Notes: a model not told the origin generated them from the letters alone. A DNA stretch of 64,000 bases from an uncultured Roseateles sp. (GCF_945956965.1 NZ_CAMFJS010000006.1:1-64000), one strand, 5' to 3'. Counted from the first letter of the stretch, positions 36,128 to 45,922 are shown. Translations and numbers: made by a program.

Positions 36128-37399
36128 ATGCCCAACCTGTCCTTTGTCTCGCCCACCCGCAACAGCCCTTGGGGCACTTATCTTTCGCAGATCGATGCGG
36201 TGGAGCCTTACCTGGGCAATCTGGCGCGCTGGGTTGAGACCCTGCGCCGGCCCAAGCGCGCGCTGATTGTGGACGTGCCGATCGAATTGGATAACGGCAC
36301 CATCGCCCACTATGAAGGCTACCGCGTCCAGCACAGCCTGACCCGCGGCCCGGGCAAGGGCGGCGTGCGTTATCACCCCGATGTGACGCTGGAAGAAGTG
36401 ATGGCCCTGTCTGCCTGGATGACCATCAAGAATGCGGCCGTGAACCTGCCTTACGGTGGCGCCAAGGGTGGCATCCGCCTTGACCCCAAGGCCTTGTCGA
36501 AGAAAGAGCTGGAAAAAGTAACGCGCCGTTACACCAGCGAGATCGGCATCATCATCGGCCCGCAGCAAGACATTCCCGCGCCCGACGTCAACACCAATGG
36601 CCAGATCATGGCCTGGATGATGGACACCTATTCGATGAACGTGGGCGCCACCGCCACCGGCGTTGTCACCGGCAAGCCCATCGCCCTGGGCGGTTCGCTG
36701 GGCCGCGTGCAGGCCACCGGCCGCGGTGTGTTCGTGATCGGCCGTGAAGCCATGCGCCGCCTGGGCATCGAGATGGAAGGCGCTCGCATCGCTGTGCAAG
36801 GCTTCGGCAATGTGGGCTCCATCGCGGCCAAGTTGTTCGCGGCCAGCGGCGCGCGCATCGTCTGCGTGCAAGACCACACCGGCACCATCCTGAACGAGCG
36901 CGGTTTTGATATGCAAAACCTGCTCGACCATGTGGCCAAGACCGGCGGCGTGGCCGGCTTCAGCGGCGGCGACAAGATCGCCAACGAAGACTTCTGGAAG
37001 GTCAAGAGCGATGTGCTGATTCCGGCCGCGCTGGAAGGTCAGATCAACAAGGAACGTGCCGAAGGCCTGCAAACCCGTCTGGTGCTGGAAGGCGCCAACG
37101 GCCCGACCACGCCCGACGGCGACGCCGTGCTGGCGGACCGCGGCATCGTGGTGGTGCCGGACGTGATCGCCAATTCGGGCGGCGTGACCGTGTCCTACTT
37201 CGAGTGGGTGCAAGACTTCAGCAGCTTCTTCTGGACCGAGGACGAGATCAATGTCCGCCTGGACAAGATCATCACCGGCGCCTTCAAGCACATCTGGGAC
37301 GTGTCGGAGCAGCATCGCATCACGCTGCGTACTGCCGCCTTTGTGGTGGCTTGCACCCGGGTGCTGGAAGCGCGTGAAGAGCGCGGCCTCTACCCCTGA
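36128..37399 (+). CDS. gdhA: Glutamate dehydrogenase
   Basis: A 423-residue Glu/Leu/Phe/Val dehydrogenase that interconverts glutamate and 2-oxoglutarate plus ammonia. It has the substrate region [13 protein letters not shown], the catalytic lysine in [11 protein letters not shown], the [19 protein letters not shown] block and the nucleotide fold [17 protein letters not shown] followed by a C-terminal dehydrogenase domain. The length and sequence resemble the NAD-preferring GudB/RocG-type hexameric enzymes, but cofactor use is inference. The ATG at 36128 has GGAG upstream. A strong terminator follows. A short remnant of a second copy lies at 32084-32128. Confidence 0.93.
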   Translation: MPNLSFVSPTRNSPWGTYLSQIDAVEPYLGNLARWVETLRRPKRALIVDVPIELDNGTIAHYEGYRVQHSLTRGPGKGGVRYHPDVTLEEVMALSAWMTIKNAAVNLPYGGAKGGIRLDPKALSKKELEKVTRRYTSEIGIIIGPQQDIPAPDVNTNGQIMAWMMDTYSMNVGATATGVVTGKPIALGGSLGRVQATGRGVFVIGREAMRRLGIEMEGARIAVQGFGNVGSIAAKLFAASGARIVCVQDHTGTILNERGFDMQNLLDHVAKTGGVAGFSGGDKIANEDFWKVKSDVLIPAALEGQINKERAEGLQTRLVLEGANGPTTPDGDAVLADRGIVVVPDVIANSGGVTVSYFEWVQDFSSFFWTEDEINVRLDKIITGAFKHIWDVSEQHRITLRTAAFVVACTRVLEAREERGLYP

Positions 37400-37431
37400 T
37401 ATCGCATCGGCGCTCAGGCGCCGTCGTGCAC

Positions 37432-37459
37432 AAAAAGGCCACCTTCGGGTGGCCTTTTT
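37432..37459 (+). terminator. Intrinsic terminator of gdhA (UUCG tetraloop)
   Basis: AAAAAGGCCACC pairs perfectly with GGTGGCCTTTTT around a TTCG loop, a very stable tetraloop, and ends in five T. The A-run on the other side could let it work leftward too, for the convergent solute-receptor gene. Confidence 0.93.
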
Positions 37460-37479
37460 CATTCATGGCTACTGACTGA

Positions 37480-37499
37480 CCGACCGTCCGTCCGGTCGG
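37480..37499. repeat. Inverted repeat in a tetranucleotide-rich intergenic patch
   Basis: CCGACCG and CGGTCGG face each other over six bases. They lie within a run of near-tandem tetranucleotides (ACTG ACTG ACCG ACCG TCCG TCCG) between the convergent ends of gdhA and the solute-receptor gene. Its function is unclear. Confidence 0.4.
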
Positions 37500-37510
37500 C
37501 CGTCAATCAA

Positions 37511-38293
37511 TCAAGAATGCCTGCACGCCGCCGCGGGCACCGCGTAGGGCTTGAGCAAGGCGGCGGTGCGGCCGCTGCTGCACAAGTCGGCCAGCGCGGT
37601 ATCGAACTGGCGCGCGTCTGCCGTAGTTAAGCGTGCCCGGCTCAGGCCGAAGGAATAACTGAATTGCTTGACGGTGCCGGCGGCTTGCAGGCCAGACAGC
37701 TTTTCCGTGCGAATCAAATCCAGCGCCACCGCCTCGTTGATCAAGACCAAACCCTGCAGGCCATAGCGCCCCGCGGCCAGCTTGCGCAGCACGGTGATGT
37801 TGTCGTACTCCAGCACCTTGCTCACATCGGCCACACCGTCGACCAGCTGATCCAAGGCATAGGAGCTGCCGGACGGGCCGTAGACGCCGATGGTGCGCCC
37901 TTTGAGTGTCTGGCGGTCGCCATCAAAACGGAAGTCCGCGCCGGCTTGGGCGAACAAGGTGTAGCGGGCATCGATGACCGGCAAGCTGATGTGGAAGGCC
38001 GCGCGCCGCTCTGGTGTGTCGACAACGGTGAAGATGCCGTCTGCCGCGCCCCTCTGGGCCAGGCTCAGCGCTCGGCGCCAAGGCAGCACCTCGATCTTGC
38101 AACTGCGCTTGAGTTGCTCGCAAACCGCCCGCAGCACCTCAACCATGGGGCCGGCGGCTTTGTCGTTCACGGCGTAGGTGTAGGGCGGAAAAGGCTCTGT
38201 GACAAAGTGCAGGGGCACATCCTCGGCCAAGGCGGGCGCGTTGGCGACTCCGACCAGCATCCAGACAAGCACCCTCGAGACCCTGCTGCGCAT
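37511..38293 (-). CDS. Periplasmic solute-binding protein, family 3
   Basis: A 260-residue receptor of the amino-acid/polar-compound type (SBP_bac_3). The ATG at 38293 follows GAGGGG and starts a signal peptide ending at PALA. The mature opening LHFVTEPFPPYTY and later VEVLRAVCEQLKRSCKIEVLPWRRALSLAQRGAADGIFTVV are the usual lobe-1 pattern. No permease or ATPase is adjacent. Orphan proteins of this kind in Burkholderiales may be receptors for distant transporters or sensory domains; which applies is unknown. Confidence 0.85.
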   Translation of the reverse strand: MRSRVSRVLVWMLVGVANAPALAEDVPLHFVTEPFPPYTYAVNDKAAGPMVEVLRAVCEQLKRSCKIEVLPWRRALSLAQRGAADGIFTVVDTPERRAAFHISLPVIDARYTLFAQAGADFRFDGDRQTLKGRTIGVYGPSGSSYALDQLVDGVADVSKVLEYDNITVLRKLAAGRYGLQGLVLINEAVALDLIRTEKLSGLQAAGTVKQFSYSFGLSRARLTTADARQFDTALADLCSSGRTAALLKPYAVPAAACRHS

Positions 38294-38422
38294 CGAACCC
38301 CTCATTGGCAAGAAAGCGAGCGCAGCATAGCAGGCAGCTAGGCTGTGTTTTGACCTGGCCGCATCGGTCTTTCACCGGCGTCAAGCCGACTCAGCGAGCA
38401 CCCCCTCGATATACTTCCCCCC

Positions 38423-39412
38423 ATGACCCAAGCACCCACATTTGACCCCGCGCGTGCGGTTGGCGCCGCGCGCAAAGCCCTGGCCATCGAAGCACAGGCA
38501 TTGACCGATCTCGGCCCCCGGCTGGGCGAAGCCTTCGCGCAGGCGGTGCAGGCGGTCTTGAACTGCAGCGGCCGCGTGGCCGTGATGGGCATGGGCAAGA
38601 GCGGCCATGTGGGCCGCAAGATTGTGGCCACGCTGGCCTCGACCGGCACGCCCGCCTTGTTCGTGCACCCAGGTGAAGCCAGCCACGGCGACCTCGGCAT
38701 GGTCACCGCCGATGACGTGGTGCTGGCGCTGTCCAACTCCGGCGAAAGCGATGAATTGAATGTGGTGCTGCCGGTGCTCAAGCGCCTGGGTGTCACCATC
38801 GTGGCCATGACCGGCCGGGCCGAGTCCAGCCTGGCGCGTCATGCCAGCATCGTGCTGGACAGCGCCGTGGCCGAAGAGGCCTGCCCGCTGAACCTCGCGC
38901 CCACCGCCAGCACCACCGCCCAAATGGCCCTGGGTGATGCCCTGGCCGTGGCCTTGCTGGACGCGCGGGGCTTCAAGCCCGAGGACTTTGCCCGCTCGCA
39001 CCCCGGTGGCGCGCTGGGCCGCAAGCTCTTGACCCATGTGCGCGACCTGATGCGCAGCGGCGCTGATCTGCCGCGCGTGGCGCTGGACACACCGTTTACC
39101 GAGCTGATGCGCGAGATGTCGGCCAAGAGCCTGGGCGTGGCCATCGTGGTGGACGCCGCTGACCGCGTGCAAGGCATCTTCACCGACGGTGACTTGCGCC
39201 GTCTGGTGGAAAAGGGTCAGGACTTGCGTGGGCTCAATGCCGCGCAAGTGATGCACGCCAAGCCCCGCACCGTGGCCGCCGAGGCCCTGGCCGTGGACGC
39301 CGCCGCGCTGATGGAAGCCGCCCGCATCACCGTGGTGCTGGTGGTGGACGAGCAGCAGACGCTGCAAGGCGCCATCACCATCAATGATTTGATGCGCGCC
39401 AAGGTGATCTGA
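38423..39412 (+). CDS. kdsD: Arabinose-5-phosphate isomerase
   Basis: A 329-residue enzyme that turns ribulose-5-phosphate into arabinose-5-phosphate, the first step toward Kdo of LPS. It has a sugar-isomerase (SIS) domain with VAVMGMGKSGHVGRKIVATLASTGTPALFVHPGEASHGDLGM, then ALSNSGESDEL, and two C-terminal CBS domains (from about residue 205). The SHPGGALGRKLL block between them is typical. It opens an operon: the start of kdsC overlaps its stop by one base (TGATG). Confidence 0.95.
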   Translation: MTQAPTFDPARAVGAARKALAIEAQALTDLGPRLGEAFAQAVQAVLNCSGRVAVMGMGKSGHVGRKIVATLASTGTPALFVHPGEASHGDLGMVTADDVVLALSNSGESDELNVVLPVLKRLGVTIVAMTGRAESSLARHASIVLDSAVAEEACPLNLAPTASTTAQMALGDALAVALLDARGFKPEDFARSHPGGALGRKLLTHVRDLMRSGADLPRVALDTPFTELMREMSAKSLGVAIVVDAADRVQGIFTDGDLRRLVEKGQDLRGLNAAQVMHAKPRTVAAEALAVDAAALMEAARITVVLVVDEQQTLQGAITINDLMRAKVI

Positions 39413-39996
39413 TGCTGAGCCCCGCACTGAAATTCCCCACTGACTTGCTCCTCAAAGCGCAAGGTCAGGGCCTGGGTTTGAAGGCCGCCATCTTCGATGT
39501 GGACGGTGTGCTGACCGATGGCCGCATCTACATCGGCGAGCAGGGCGAGAGCTTCAAAGCCTTCTCCACGCTGGACGGCCATGGCCTCAAGCTGCTGGAT
39601 CAGGCTGGCATCACGCCCATCATCATCACCGGCCGTGACTCACCTGCCGTGCGCCGCCGCGTGGCGGATCTGGGCCTTCGCCATGCCAGCTACGGGGCCA
39701 AAGACAAGCTCGCCGTGGCCCAGCCGCTGCTGGACAGCCTGGGCCTGAGCTGGGGCGAGGTGGCCGCCATGGGCGATGACTGGCCCGATCTGCCCTTGCT
39801 GACTCGCGCCGGCTTTGCCTGCGCGCCGGCGCAAGCCCATGCCGAGGTCAAGGCGGTGGCGCATTACGTTACCAGCGCGGCCGGTGGCCACGGCGCGGCG
39901 CGCGAGTGCTGCGACCTGATGCTGCAGGCCTGCGGCCGCTACGCTGATTTGCTCAATGGCCACCTCGATACGCTGGACGGCGGGAGGCTGGCCTAA
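39412..39996 (+). CDS. kdsC: Kdo-8-phosphate phosphatase
   Basis: A 194-residue HAD-family phosphatase that removes phosphate from Kdo-8-phosphate. The nucleophile motif is FDVDGVLTDGRIYIG near residue 27, motif II is in PIIITGRDS, and the third motif is MGDDWPDLPLL near residue 120. The size fits KdsC. It is coupled by one-base overlaps to kdsD upstream and lptC downstream (TAATG), so Kdo synthesis and LPS export are co-expressed. Confidence 0.95.
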   Translation: MLSPALKFPTDLLLKAQGQGLGLKAAIFDVDGVLTDGRIYIGEQGESFKAFSTLDGHGLKLLDQAGITPIIITGRDSPAVRRRVADLGLRHASYGAKDKLAVAQPLLDSLGLSWGEVAAMGDDWPDLPLLTRAGFACAPAQAHAEVKAVAHYVTSAAGGHGAARECCDLMLQACGRYADLLNGHLDTLDGGRLA

Positions 39997-40703
39997 TGTC
40001 CACGCGGCCGACTTCGGCCGTGCCCGCCCGGCCGCTGCCGGCCGTCACCGTATTGAGGCCGCCACGCCAGGTGCAGCCGCTGATCTGGCGCATCCAGGCC
40101 TTGCTCTCGGCCTATCTGCCGCTGATTTTGATGGCCTTGCTGGCGGCGGGCAGTTGGTGGTTGCTCAAGCACACGCCGCGGCCCGATGAACCCAGCGAAG
40201 CCAAGCCGGTCCGTCATGTCTTTGACTACCGCATGCGCAATTTCGATCTGCAGAAAGTGGCGGCCGACGGCAAGCTGCGGGTGCGCATCGAAGGTGCCGA
40301 GATGCGCCATTTCGCCGACGACGACACGCTGGAGATTGACGGCATCCGTCTGCGCGCCATCGGCGGCGATGGCAGCCTGACCCTGGCCAGCGCCACCCGC
40401 GCGCTCAGCAACGGCGATGGCAGCGAGGTGCAGCTGATGGGCGATGTGCATGTGCAGCGCTTCGAACGCGACAGCCAGGGCGAACTGGCCGCCGCGCCCA
40501 AGCTGGAGATGCGCGGCGAGTTCTTGCACGCCTTCGTCAACACCGAGTTGCTGCGCTCCCATGTGCCGGTGCGCATCAGTTATGCCAATGGTGTGATCCA
40601 GGCGCAAAGCTTTGAATACGACAACCTCAGTGGCCGCCTGAGCTTCAGCGGCCGCAGCACGGCGCAGTTCACGCCTGTGGCCAAACCCGGAAGCAAGCGA
40701 TGA
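39996..40703 (+). CDS. lptC: LPS export protein LptC
   Basis: A 235-residue bitopic inner-membrane protein of the LPS transport bridge. After a proline-rich cytoplasmic tail, one helix (YLPLILMALLAAGSWWLLKH, about residues 34-53) anchors a periplasmic beta-jellyroll with the HVFDYRMRNFDLQKVAADGKLRVRIEGAEMRHFADDDTLEID block typical of LptC. Its N-terminal tail is longer than in E. coli (191 residues). The next gene, overlapping by four bases, is a short-chain dehydrogenase rather than lptA, which usually follows in this operon. Confidence 0.9.
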   Translation: MSTRPTSAVPARPLPAVTVLRPPRQVQPLIWRIQALLSAYLPLILMALLAAGSWWLLKHTPRPDEPSEAKPVRHVFDYRMRNFDLQKVAADGKLRVRIEGAEMRHFADDDTLEIDGIRLRAIGGDGSLTLASATRALSNGDGSEVQLMGDVHVQRFERDSQGELAAAPKLEMRGEFLHAFVNTELLRSHVPVRISYANGVIQAQSFEYDNLSGRLSFSGRSTAQFTPVAKPGSKR

Positions 40704-41479
40704 CGACGACAGGCCTTGCCTACATCACCGGCGCCTCCAGCGGCCTGGGCCAAGCGCTGGCACTGGAGTATTACCGCCAAGGCTGGCGTCTGGCCCTGGT
40801 GGCGCGGCGCACGGCCGAATTGCAGCAATGGGCGCAAGCGCAGGGCCTGAGCCCGGAACGTTTTCGCATCTACGGCGCTGACGTCAGCGTGGTCGAGTCC
40901 ATCGTCGCGGCCGGTCGCGATTGCATCGCCGCCCAGGGCCTGCCCGATGTGGTGATCGCCAATGCCGGCATCAGCGTGGGCATCGACAGCGCGATTTACG
41001 AAGATCTGGCCGTGATGCAGCGCGTCTATGCCACCAACAATATCGGCCTGGCCGCCACCTTTCATCCCTTCATTCAGGCCATGAACCAGCGCGGCAGCGG
41101 CACCCTGGTGGGTGTGGCCAGTGTGGCCGGCATTCGCGGCCTGCCGGGTCACGCGGCCTACTGCTCCAGCAAGGCGGCGGTGATCAGTTATTGCGAAAGC
41201 CTGCGCGGTGAGTGCCGACCTTTCGGCGTCAAGGTGGTGACGATTGCGCCGGGTTATATCGACACGCCGCTGACTCGCGAGAACCGCTACCGCATGCCTT
41301 TTTTGATGTCGGCGCAAGATTTCGCGTCCAAGGCTTTTGAGGCCATCGGGCAGGGCGTGGGTTTTCGGGTCATCCCCTGGCAGATGGGTTGGGTGGCGCG
41401 GCTCTTGCGCTTGCTGCCTAACGTTATCTTTGACCGGGCACTGGTCGGCCGGCCGCGCAAACATCGCCAGGGCGAGTAG
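40700..41479 (+). CDS. Short-chain dehydrogenase/reductase
   Basis: A 259-residue SDR oxidoreductase. The cofactor motif is ITGASSGLGQALALEYY, the NAG motif is VIANAGIS, the catalytic serine is in GVASVAG and the catalytic pair is in YCSSKAAV. It is of the classical type; no arginine-rich cofactor choice can be read with certainty beyond the RR after strand 2 (VARRTAEL), which favours NADP(H). It overlaps lptC by four bases and so is translated with the Kdo/LPS genes. A direct role in the envelope is possible but unproven. Confidence 0.88.
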   Translation: MTTTGLAYITGASSGLGQALALEYYRQGWRLALVARRTAELQQWAQAQGLSPERFRIYGADVSVVESIVAAGRDCIAAQGLPDVVIANAGISVGIDSAIYEDLAVMQRVYATNNIGLAATFHPFIQAMNQRGSGTLVGVASVAGIRGLPGHAAYCSSKAAVISYCESLRGECRPFGVKVVTIAPGYIDTPLTRENRYRMPFLMSAQDFASKAFEAIGQGVGFRVIPWQMGWVARLLRLLPNVIFDRALVGRPRKHRQGE

Positions 41480-41587
41480 CGGGTCTGTTGCTTTGCGCTG
41501 ACTTGCGCGGGCGCCAGCCGCTGCCTACACTGCGGCACCCGATCAAAAGCGGTGCACCCTGGGAGCCAGGGTCATCAGGAGGCAAGC

Positions 41588-41617
41588 ATGATGATGAAAG
41601 TACTTCACCCCTGCTAG
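41588..41617 (+). CDS. Possible 9-codon leader peptide
   Basis: A tiny frame (MMMKVLHPC) has a consensus AGGAGG five bases upstream, the best ribosome-binding site in this intergenic region. It lies 145 bases before the DUF5916 gene. A stem GCGAGGC/GCCTCGC follows at 41719-41734. This could be an upstream frame that affects expression of the next gene, or simply a decayed gene start. Confidence 0.35.
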   Translation: MMMKVLHPC

Positions 41618-41762
41618 GGCCGTTCGCTGGGGCTTTGCGCCCCGGCCATGATGCCTTTCTCGACCCCGCGTCCCGGCCTGCGCCGGCGCGCTAGGCGTCG
41701 CACCATGACCCGGCTGACGCGAGGCGAGCCTCGCTGTTGTCATGCCCTGATCTGTTTGCCGC

Positions 41763-44087
41763 ATGAAATCAATTCTTTCTGGCCTGACCCTGGTGGTCAT
41801 GACTTGGGCTGCGCCTGCATGGGCAGCTGAGCCGGCCCCGATGGAGGGCCCGCGCGCCCTGCGCCTCAAAAGCACGGAGTCGCCGCCCGTGATCGACGGC
41901 CGGCTCGACGAAGCGCTGTGGCAGCGCGCGCCCATTTACGACCGCTTTGTGCAGTTCCAGCCCGAGGACAAAAAGCCCGCGCCCTGGCGCACCACGGTGC
42001 AGGTGGTGGCGAGTGCCGATGCGCTGATCTTCGGCATCCGCGCCTACGACCCCGCGCCGGACTTGATCCGCGCGCCGCTGACCCGGCGCGACCGGGTGCG
42101 CCGCGACCAGGACTTTGTCTCGGTGGTGATCGACCCGGTGGGCCAGCGCCGCTCGGCCCAGTTTGTGCGCATCAGCGCGTCCGGCGTGCTGGCCGATGGG
42201 CTCTTTACTGCCGACGACGATGTGGAGGATTTTTCGCCCGACTTTGAGCTTGAAGCCGCTGCGCAGCGCCTGCCCGATGGCTACAGCATCGAGCTGCGTT
42301 GGCCACTGGCCTCGCTGCGTTTCCCGCACAGCGAGGGCCCGCCCTGGCGCGTGATGGTGGTGCGCAATATGCCGCGGGATGAGGCGGCCAGCTTGATGCT
42401 CAGCGCGCCACTCACCAAAGAGGCTTTGAGCTTCATCGCCGAACTGCAAGTGCTGGGCGGCCTGGATGACCTGGTGGAGCAGGTGCGCGAGCGCAGCTTC
42501 ATCAGCATCCGCCCCGAGCTGACGGCGCGCCGCTTGCAAGTCACTGAACCGGGCCAGCCGAACAGCCGCAGCCAAAGCCTGAATGTGGGCGCTGAGCTGA
42601 AATGGCGGCCGCGCGCCGACTGGGTGATTGACGCCACCCTGAACCCTGACTTTTCGCAGGTCGAACTGGACGCGCCGCAGCTGACGGGCAATACCCGTTT
42701 CGCCCTCAGCCAGCAGGAAAAGCGTCCCTTCTTTTTGGAAAGCACCGACGTCGTGGGACAAAGCCAGCCCGATGACGAAGGCCAGAACCGCGGCCTGGCT
42801 GCTTTCTACTCACGCGCGATTACTGACCCCGACTGGGGTTTGCGCGCCACCTGGCGCGGCGCTTTGGCGGAAGCCACGGTGCTGAGTTTGCGGGATGCCG
42901 GTGGGGGTCAGGTCTTGCGTGCCAATGCCTTTGGCACGGCCAGCTACGCGCAGCCGGGTGTTTCGCAAGCCAGCTTTATGCGTGGGCGTATGCAGCTGGC
43001 GCCGGTCACCTTGGGCGGCTTGGTGTCATCGCGTGACTATGGCCAGGGGCGCCGCAACGAGGTGCTGGGCAGCGACTTCGCCTGGGCCCCGGGCGCCGGT
43101 GATGCCGTGCGCGGCCATCTGCTGTGGTCGCGCACGAGCGTGGCCTTTGATGAGCACGGCCAGGCCCAGAGCGGGCCCGCCGCGTCCGGCCATCATCTGT
43201 GGCTGGCCTGGCGTCATCGCAGTGAGGATTGGAGCAATCAGCTGCATCTGGAGGATGTGAGTCCGCGCTTCGCCAATGACAACGGCTTTGTCAGCCAGGC
43301 GAGCTTTCGTCGCCTCACTTTGAATCTGCACAAAAAGGCCGGCTCGCAGAGCTTGGCGCCACTGGGCGAGTGGTCGCGCTTTCAGGCTTATGAGCTGGAT
43401 TGGCAGCTCAAGCTGGTGCAGGCGCAAACGCTGGCGGATGCAGAGTTGGGCGTGCCGGGTAATCGCTTGATCGAGCGGCGTTTGCAGCCCGGCTTTTGGC
43501 TGGCGAGCGATCGCAACACCGGCGTCTGGGCGCATCTGGGCCTGGATCAGCAGCGCGCCAAATCCGATGGGCCTGTGCATGCGCCGCGCACCGTGCTGCT
43601 GGGCTTCGAGTCCAGCCCCAATGCCTGGCTGACCTTCATCACCGCCGAGTTGGAGTTGGGGCGGCGCCTGGATGTGGAGGCCGACCGCCTAGGCCGGGGC
43701 GCCAGCCTTTGGTTGGAGGCGCGCCTGCGTTTGCCCAGCCCCAAAGGCTTCGGGCTGGAGTTGGAGCAGCAAGTGGGCCAGAGCTATGTGAATAATCCGC
43801 AGGGCCAGCGCGGCTTCACCGACAGCAATTGGCAGACCTTGCTGGTGCTGCATCTGAGCCCGCAGGATTCGCTGCGCGCCATTGCGCAGCACAGCCAGTT
43901 TCAACGCCGCGCCGAATTGGGCTTGAACGCGGCGCAGGACAGCAGCAACCATCTCTCGCTGGTCTACACCCACCGCCAAGGCTTGAACCGGGTGTTCAGC
44001 CTGGGGCTGAGCCAGGCTGACGAGCGCCCCTCACGCCAGCGCAGCACCGAGATTTTTGCCAAGGCGCAAGTGGGCTGGCAGCGTTGA
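41763..44087 (+). CDS. CBM9/DOMON-like plus DUF5916 outer-membrane-type protein
   Basis: A 774-residue secreted protein. A signal peptide (KSILSGLTLVVMTWAAPAWA) leads into a carbohydrate-binding family-9-like beta domain (about residues 35-220) with the hallmark PPVIDGRLDEALWQRAP and a DPVGQRRSAQF block. The remaining ~540 residues are strand-rich with the DUF5916 features FSQVELDAPQLTGNTRFAL and EKRPFFLEST, and would form an outer-membrane beta-barrel. The family's function is not established; a role in glycan binding or surface processes has been suggested by domain content only. It is monocistronic and ends before a bidirectional terminator. Confidence 0.85.
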   Translation: MKSILSGLTLVVMTWAAPAWAAEPAPMEGPRALRLKSTESPPVIDGRLDEALWQRAPIYDRFVQFQPEDKKPAPWRTTVQVVASADALIFGIRAYDPAPDLIRAPLTRRDRVRRDQDFVSVVIDPVGQRRSAQFVRISASGVLADGLFTADDDVEDFSPDFELEAAAQRLPDGYSIELRWPLASLRFPHSEGPPWRVMVVRNMPRDEAASLMLSAPLTKEALSFIAELQVLGGLDDLVEQVRERSFISIRPELTARRLQVTEPGQPNSRSQSLNVGAELKWRPRADWVIDATLNPDFSQVELDAPQLTGNTRFALSQQEKRPFFLESTDVVGQSQPDDEGQNRGLAAFYSRAITDPDWGLRATWRGALAEATVLSLRDAGGGQVLRANAFGTASYAQPGVSQASFMRGRMQLAPVTLGGLVSSRDYGQGRRNEVLGSDFAWAPGAGDAVRGHLLWSRTSVAFDEHGQAQSGPAASGHHLWLAWRHRSEDWSNQLHLEDVSPRFANDNGFVSQASFRRLTLNLHKKAGSQSLAPLGEWSRFQAYELDWQLKLVQAQTLADAELGVPGNRLIERRLQPGFWLASDRNTGVWAHLGLDQQRAKSDGPVHAPRTVLLGFESSPNAWLTFITAELELGRRLDVEADRLGRGASLWLEARLRLPSPKGFGLELEQQVGQSYVNNPQGQRGFTDSNWQTLLVLHLSPQDSLRAIAQHSQFQRRAELGLNAAQDSSNHLSLVYTHRQGLNRVFSLGLSQADERPSRQRSTEIFAKAQVGWQR

Positions 44088-44204
44088 TGCGCGGGGCCGG
44101 GCGAGCCCTGCGACCCCGCTGACTTGGCGCTGGCCCGGTTCAGCGCTTGGCCAGCGCCGGAGCAGCGTTGGCGCAAAAGCGGCGCAAAAGTAGTGCAGAA
44201 AAAG

Positions 44205-44230
44205 AAAAAGGCACCCGAGGGTGCCTTTTT
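44205..44230. terminator. Bidirectional intrinsic terminator
   Basis: AAAAAGGCACCC pairs with GGGTGCCTTTTT across a two-base loop. The A-run and T-run on the two sides let it stop both the rightward DUF5916 transcript and the leftward RRM-protein transcript, whose stop codon is at 44257. Confidence 0.92.
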
Positions 44231-44256
44231 ATTGCAGGTCGAGAGACCGGGGCTAA

Positions 44257-44730
<474 letters not shown>

Positions 44731-44974
44731 GGGGAAGCCCTTTCAATACCAAGAAAAACCATGTGGAGCTTCAGCCCATCGTGAACCATTCAAGCGAAGG
44801 TGCGGCTTCCAAACACAGGTAAAACATTATGGGCGATGGGTCTAGCCAGAGGTCATGCAGGAAATGCCAAGTGTTGTTTTTCGGTTGCTAGAAAAAACCC
44901 TGGTGATGATTCCGTGCGAACTGTGAATTAGTTTGGCAAAACTGCTTGCAAAAGAGGCTGGCTATGATCAAGCC

Positions 44975-45922
44975 ATGTCGAGAAAAATCAGTTTGCAGGA
45001 TTTGAACCGGGTGCTGGCCAGCCTGGATGCCCCACGTAATGGCCAGGCCTTGTATGCCTTGCTGGCGGCTTTTTGCTTGGCGGGCTTGATGCTGGCTTCG
45101 GCCGAGTCGGCCCTGGCCAAGGCGAACAATCTGACGGGTTGGATTTGGGCGGCCGGTGCCTTGGTGAGCGCTTTTCTAGGCCTCAATACCACCGGCTTGT
45201 TGCTCATGGATCAGGCGCGTGGCCGGCCTGTGCGTGATGTGGCCGATGCCTTGCGTGCCGCCCTGCGGACCGCGCCGCGCGTTTTGCTCTGCCTGCTCTT
45301 CCTGCTGATGGCGGTGGCCTTGGGCGTGGGCGCTTTGCTGGCGCTTTTGTGGGCGGCGAGCCTGCCCTGGGTGGGCGTGGCCTTGTTCGCTTTGCTGGTG
45401 CCGGTGGGTGTGGTGTTTCTGGGGGTGGTGGCTTTCAGCGGCATCGTGCTGGTGGGGCCGCTGACCGGGCCTTCGATCTGGGCGGGCAATGGCGTGCTGG
45501 AGACCGTGCGCATGCTGTGGCGCCAACTGCGCCATGGCCCGCTGGAAGCGGCGGCGCTGATGGCCGCGGCTTTGGCCGTGTCAGGCTTGGTGAGTGCCTT
45601 GGTGAGCTTGGTGGTGATGAGTGGCGGGCGCGCCTGGGCCATGCTGGTGGTGTGGCTGACGGGCATTGATGTGCCGGCCCAGCAATTGATGGCCGGCCTG
45701 TTTGGCTATGGCTTGCGCAGCCTGGGCGCGGCCGGGGCGCCGCTGGCGGCCACACCGCTGGGCATGGCGGCCTTGGTCGGCGGCGGCACCGTCTTCGCCG
45801 TGGCCTTGGTGCTGCCCACCCTGGTCTATTTGCGCGGTTGCTGCGCTGTCTTTCTTGTGTTGCAGGATGCGGCGCAGGCGGAAGAGCGCGCTGCCGGCGG
45901 CGCCGAAAGCCGCTTGGTGTGA
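44975..45922 (+). CDS. Hypothetical multi-pass membrane protein
   Basis: A 315-residue hydrophobic protein with about six to seven membrane segments, including a long central hydrophobic run near residues 95-150. It has small, alanine-rich helices and no motif I recognise. The ATG at 44975 gives MSRKISLQDLN; an upstream TTG at 44933 is less likely. Its stop overlaps the GTG start of a BtuF-like protein by four bases, so the two are translated together; the partnership might involve uptake or sensing of a cofactor, but this is inference. Confidence 0.7.
   Translation: MSRKISLQDLNRVLASLDAPRNGQALYALLAAFCLAGLMLASAESALAKANNLTGWIWAAGALVSAFLGLNTTGLLLMDQARGRPVRDVADALRAALRTAPRVLLCLLFLLMAVALGVGALLALLWAASLPWVGVALFALLVPVGVVFLGVVAFSGIVLVGPLTGPSIWAGNGVLETVRMLWRQLRHGPLEAAALMAAALAVSGLVSALVSLVVMSGGRAWAMLVVWLTGIDVPAQQLMAGLFGYGLRSLGAAGAPLAATPLGMAALVGGGTVFAVALVLPTLVYLRGCCAVFLVLQDAAQAEERAAGGAESRLV

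Noticed and set aside
35630-37462. 610-residue minus-strand frame opposite gdhA
   Set aside because: It is antisense to a well-conserved enzyme gene; long antisense frames are common in GC-rich DNA.
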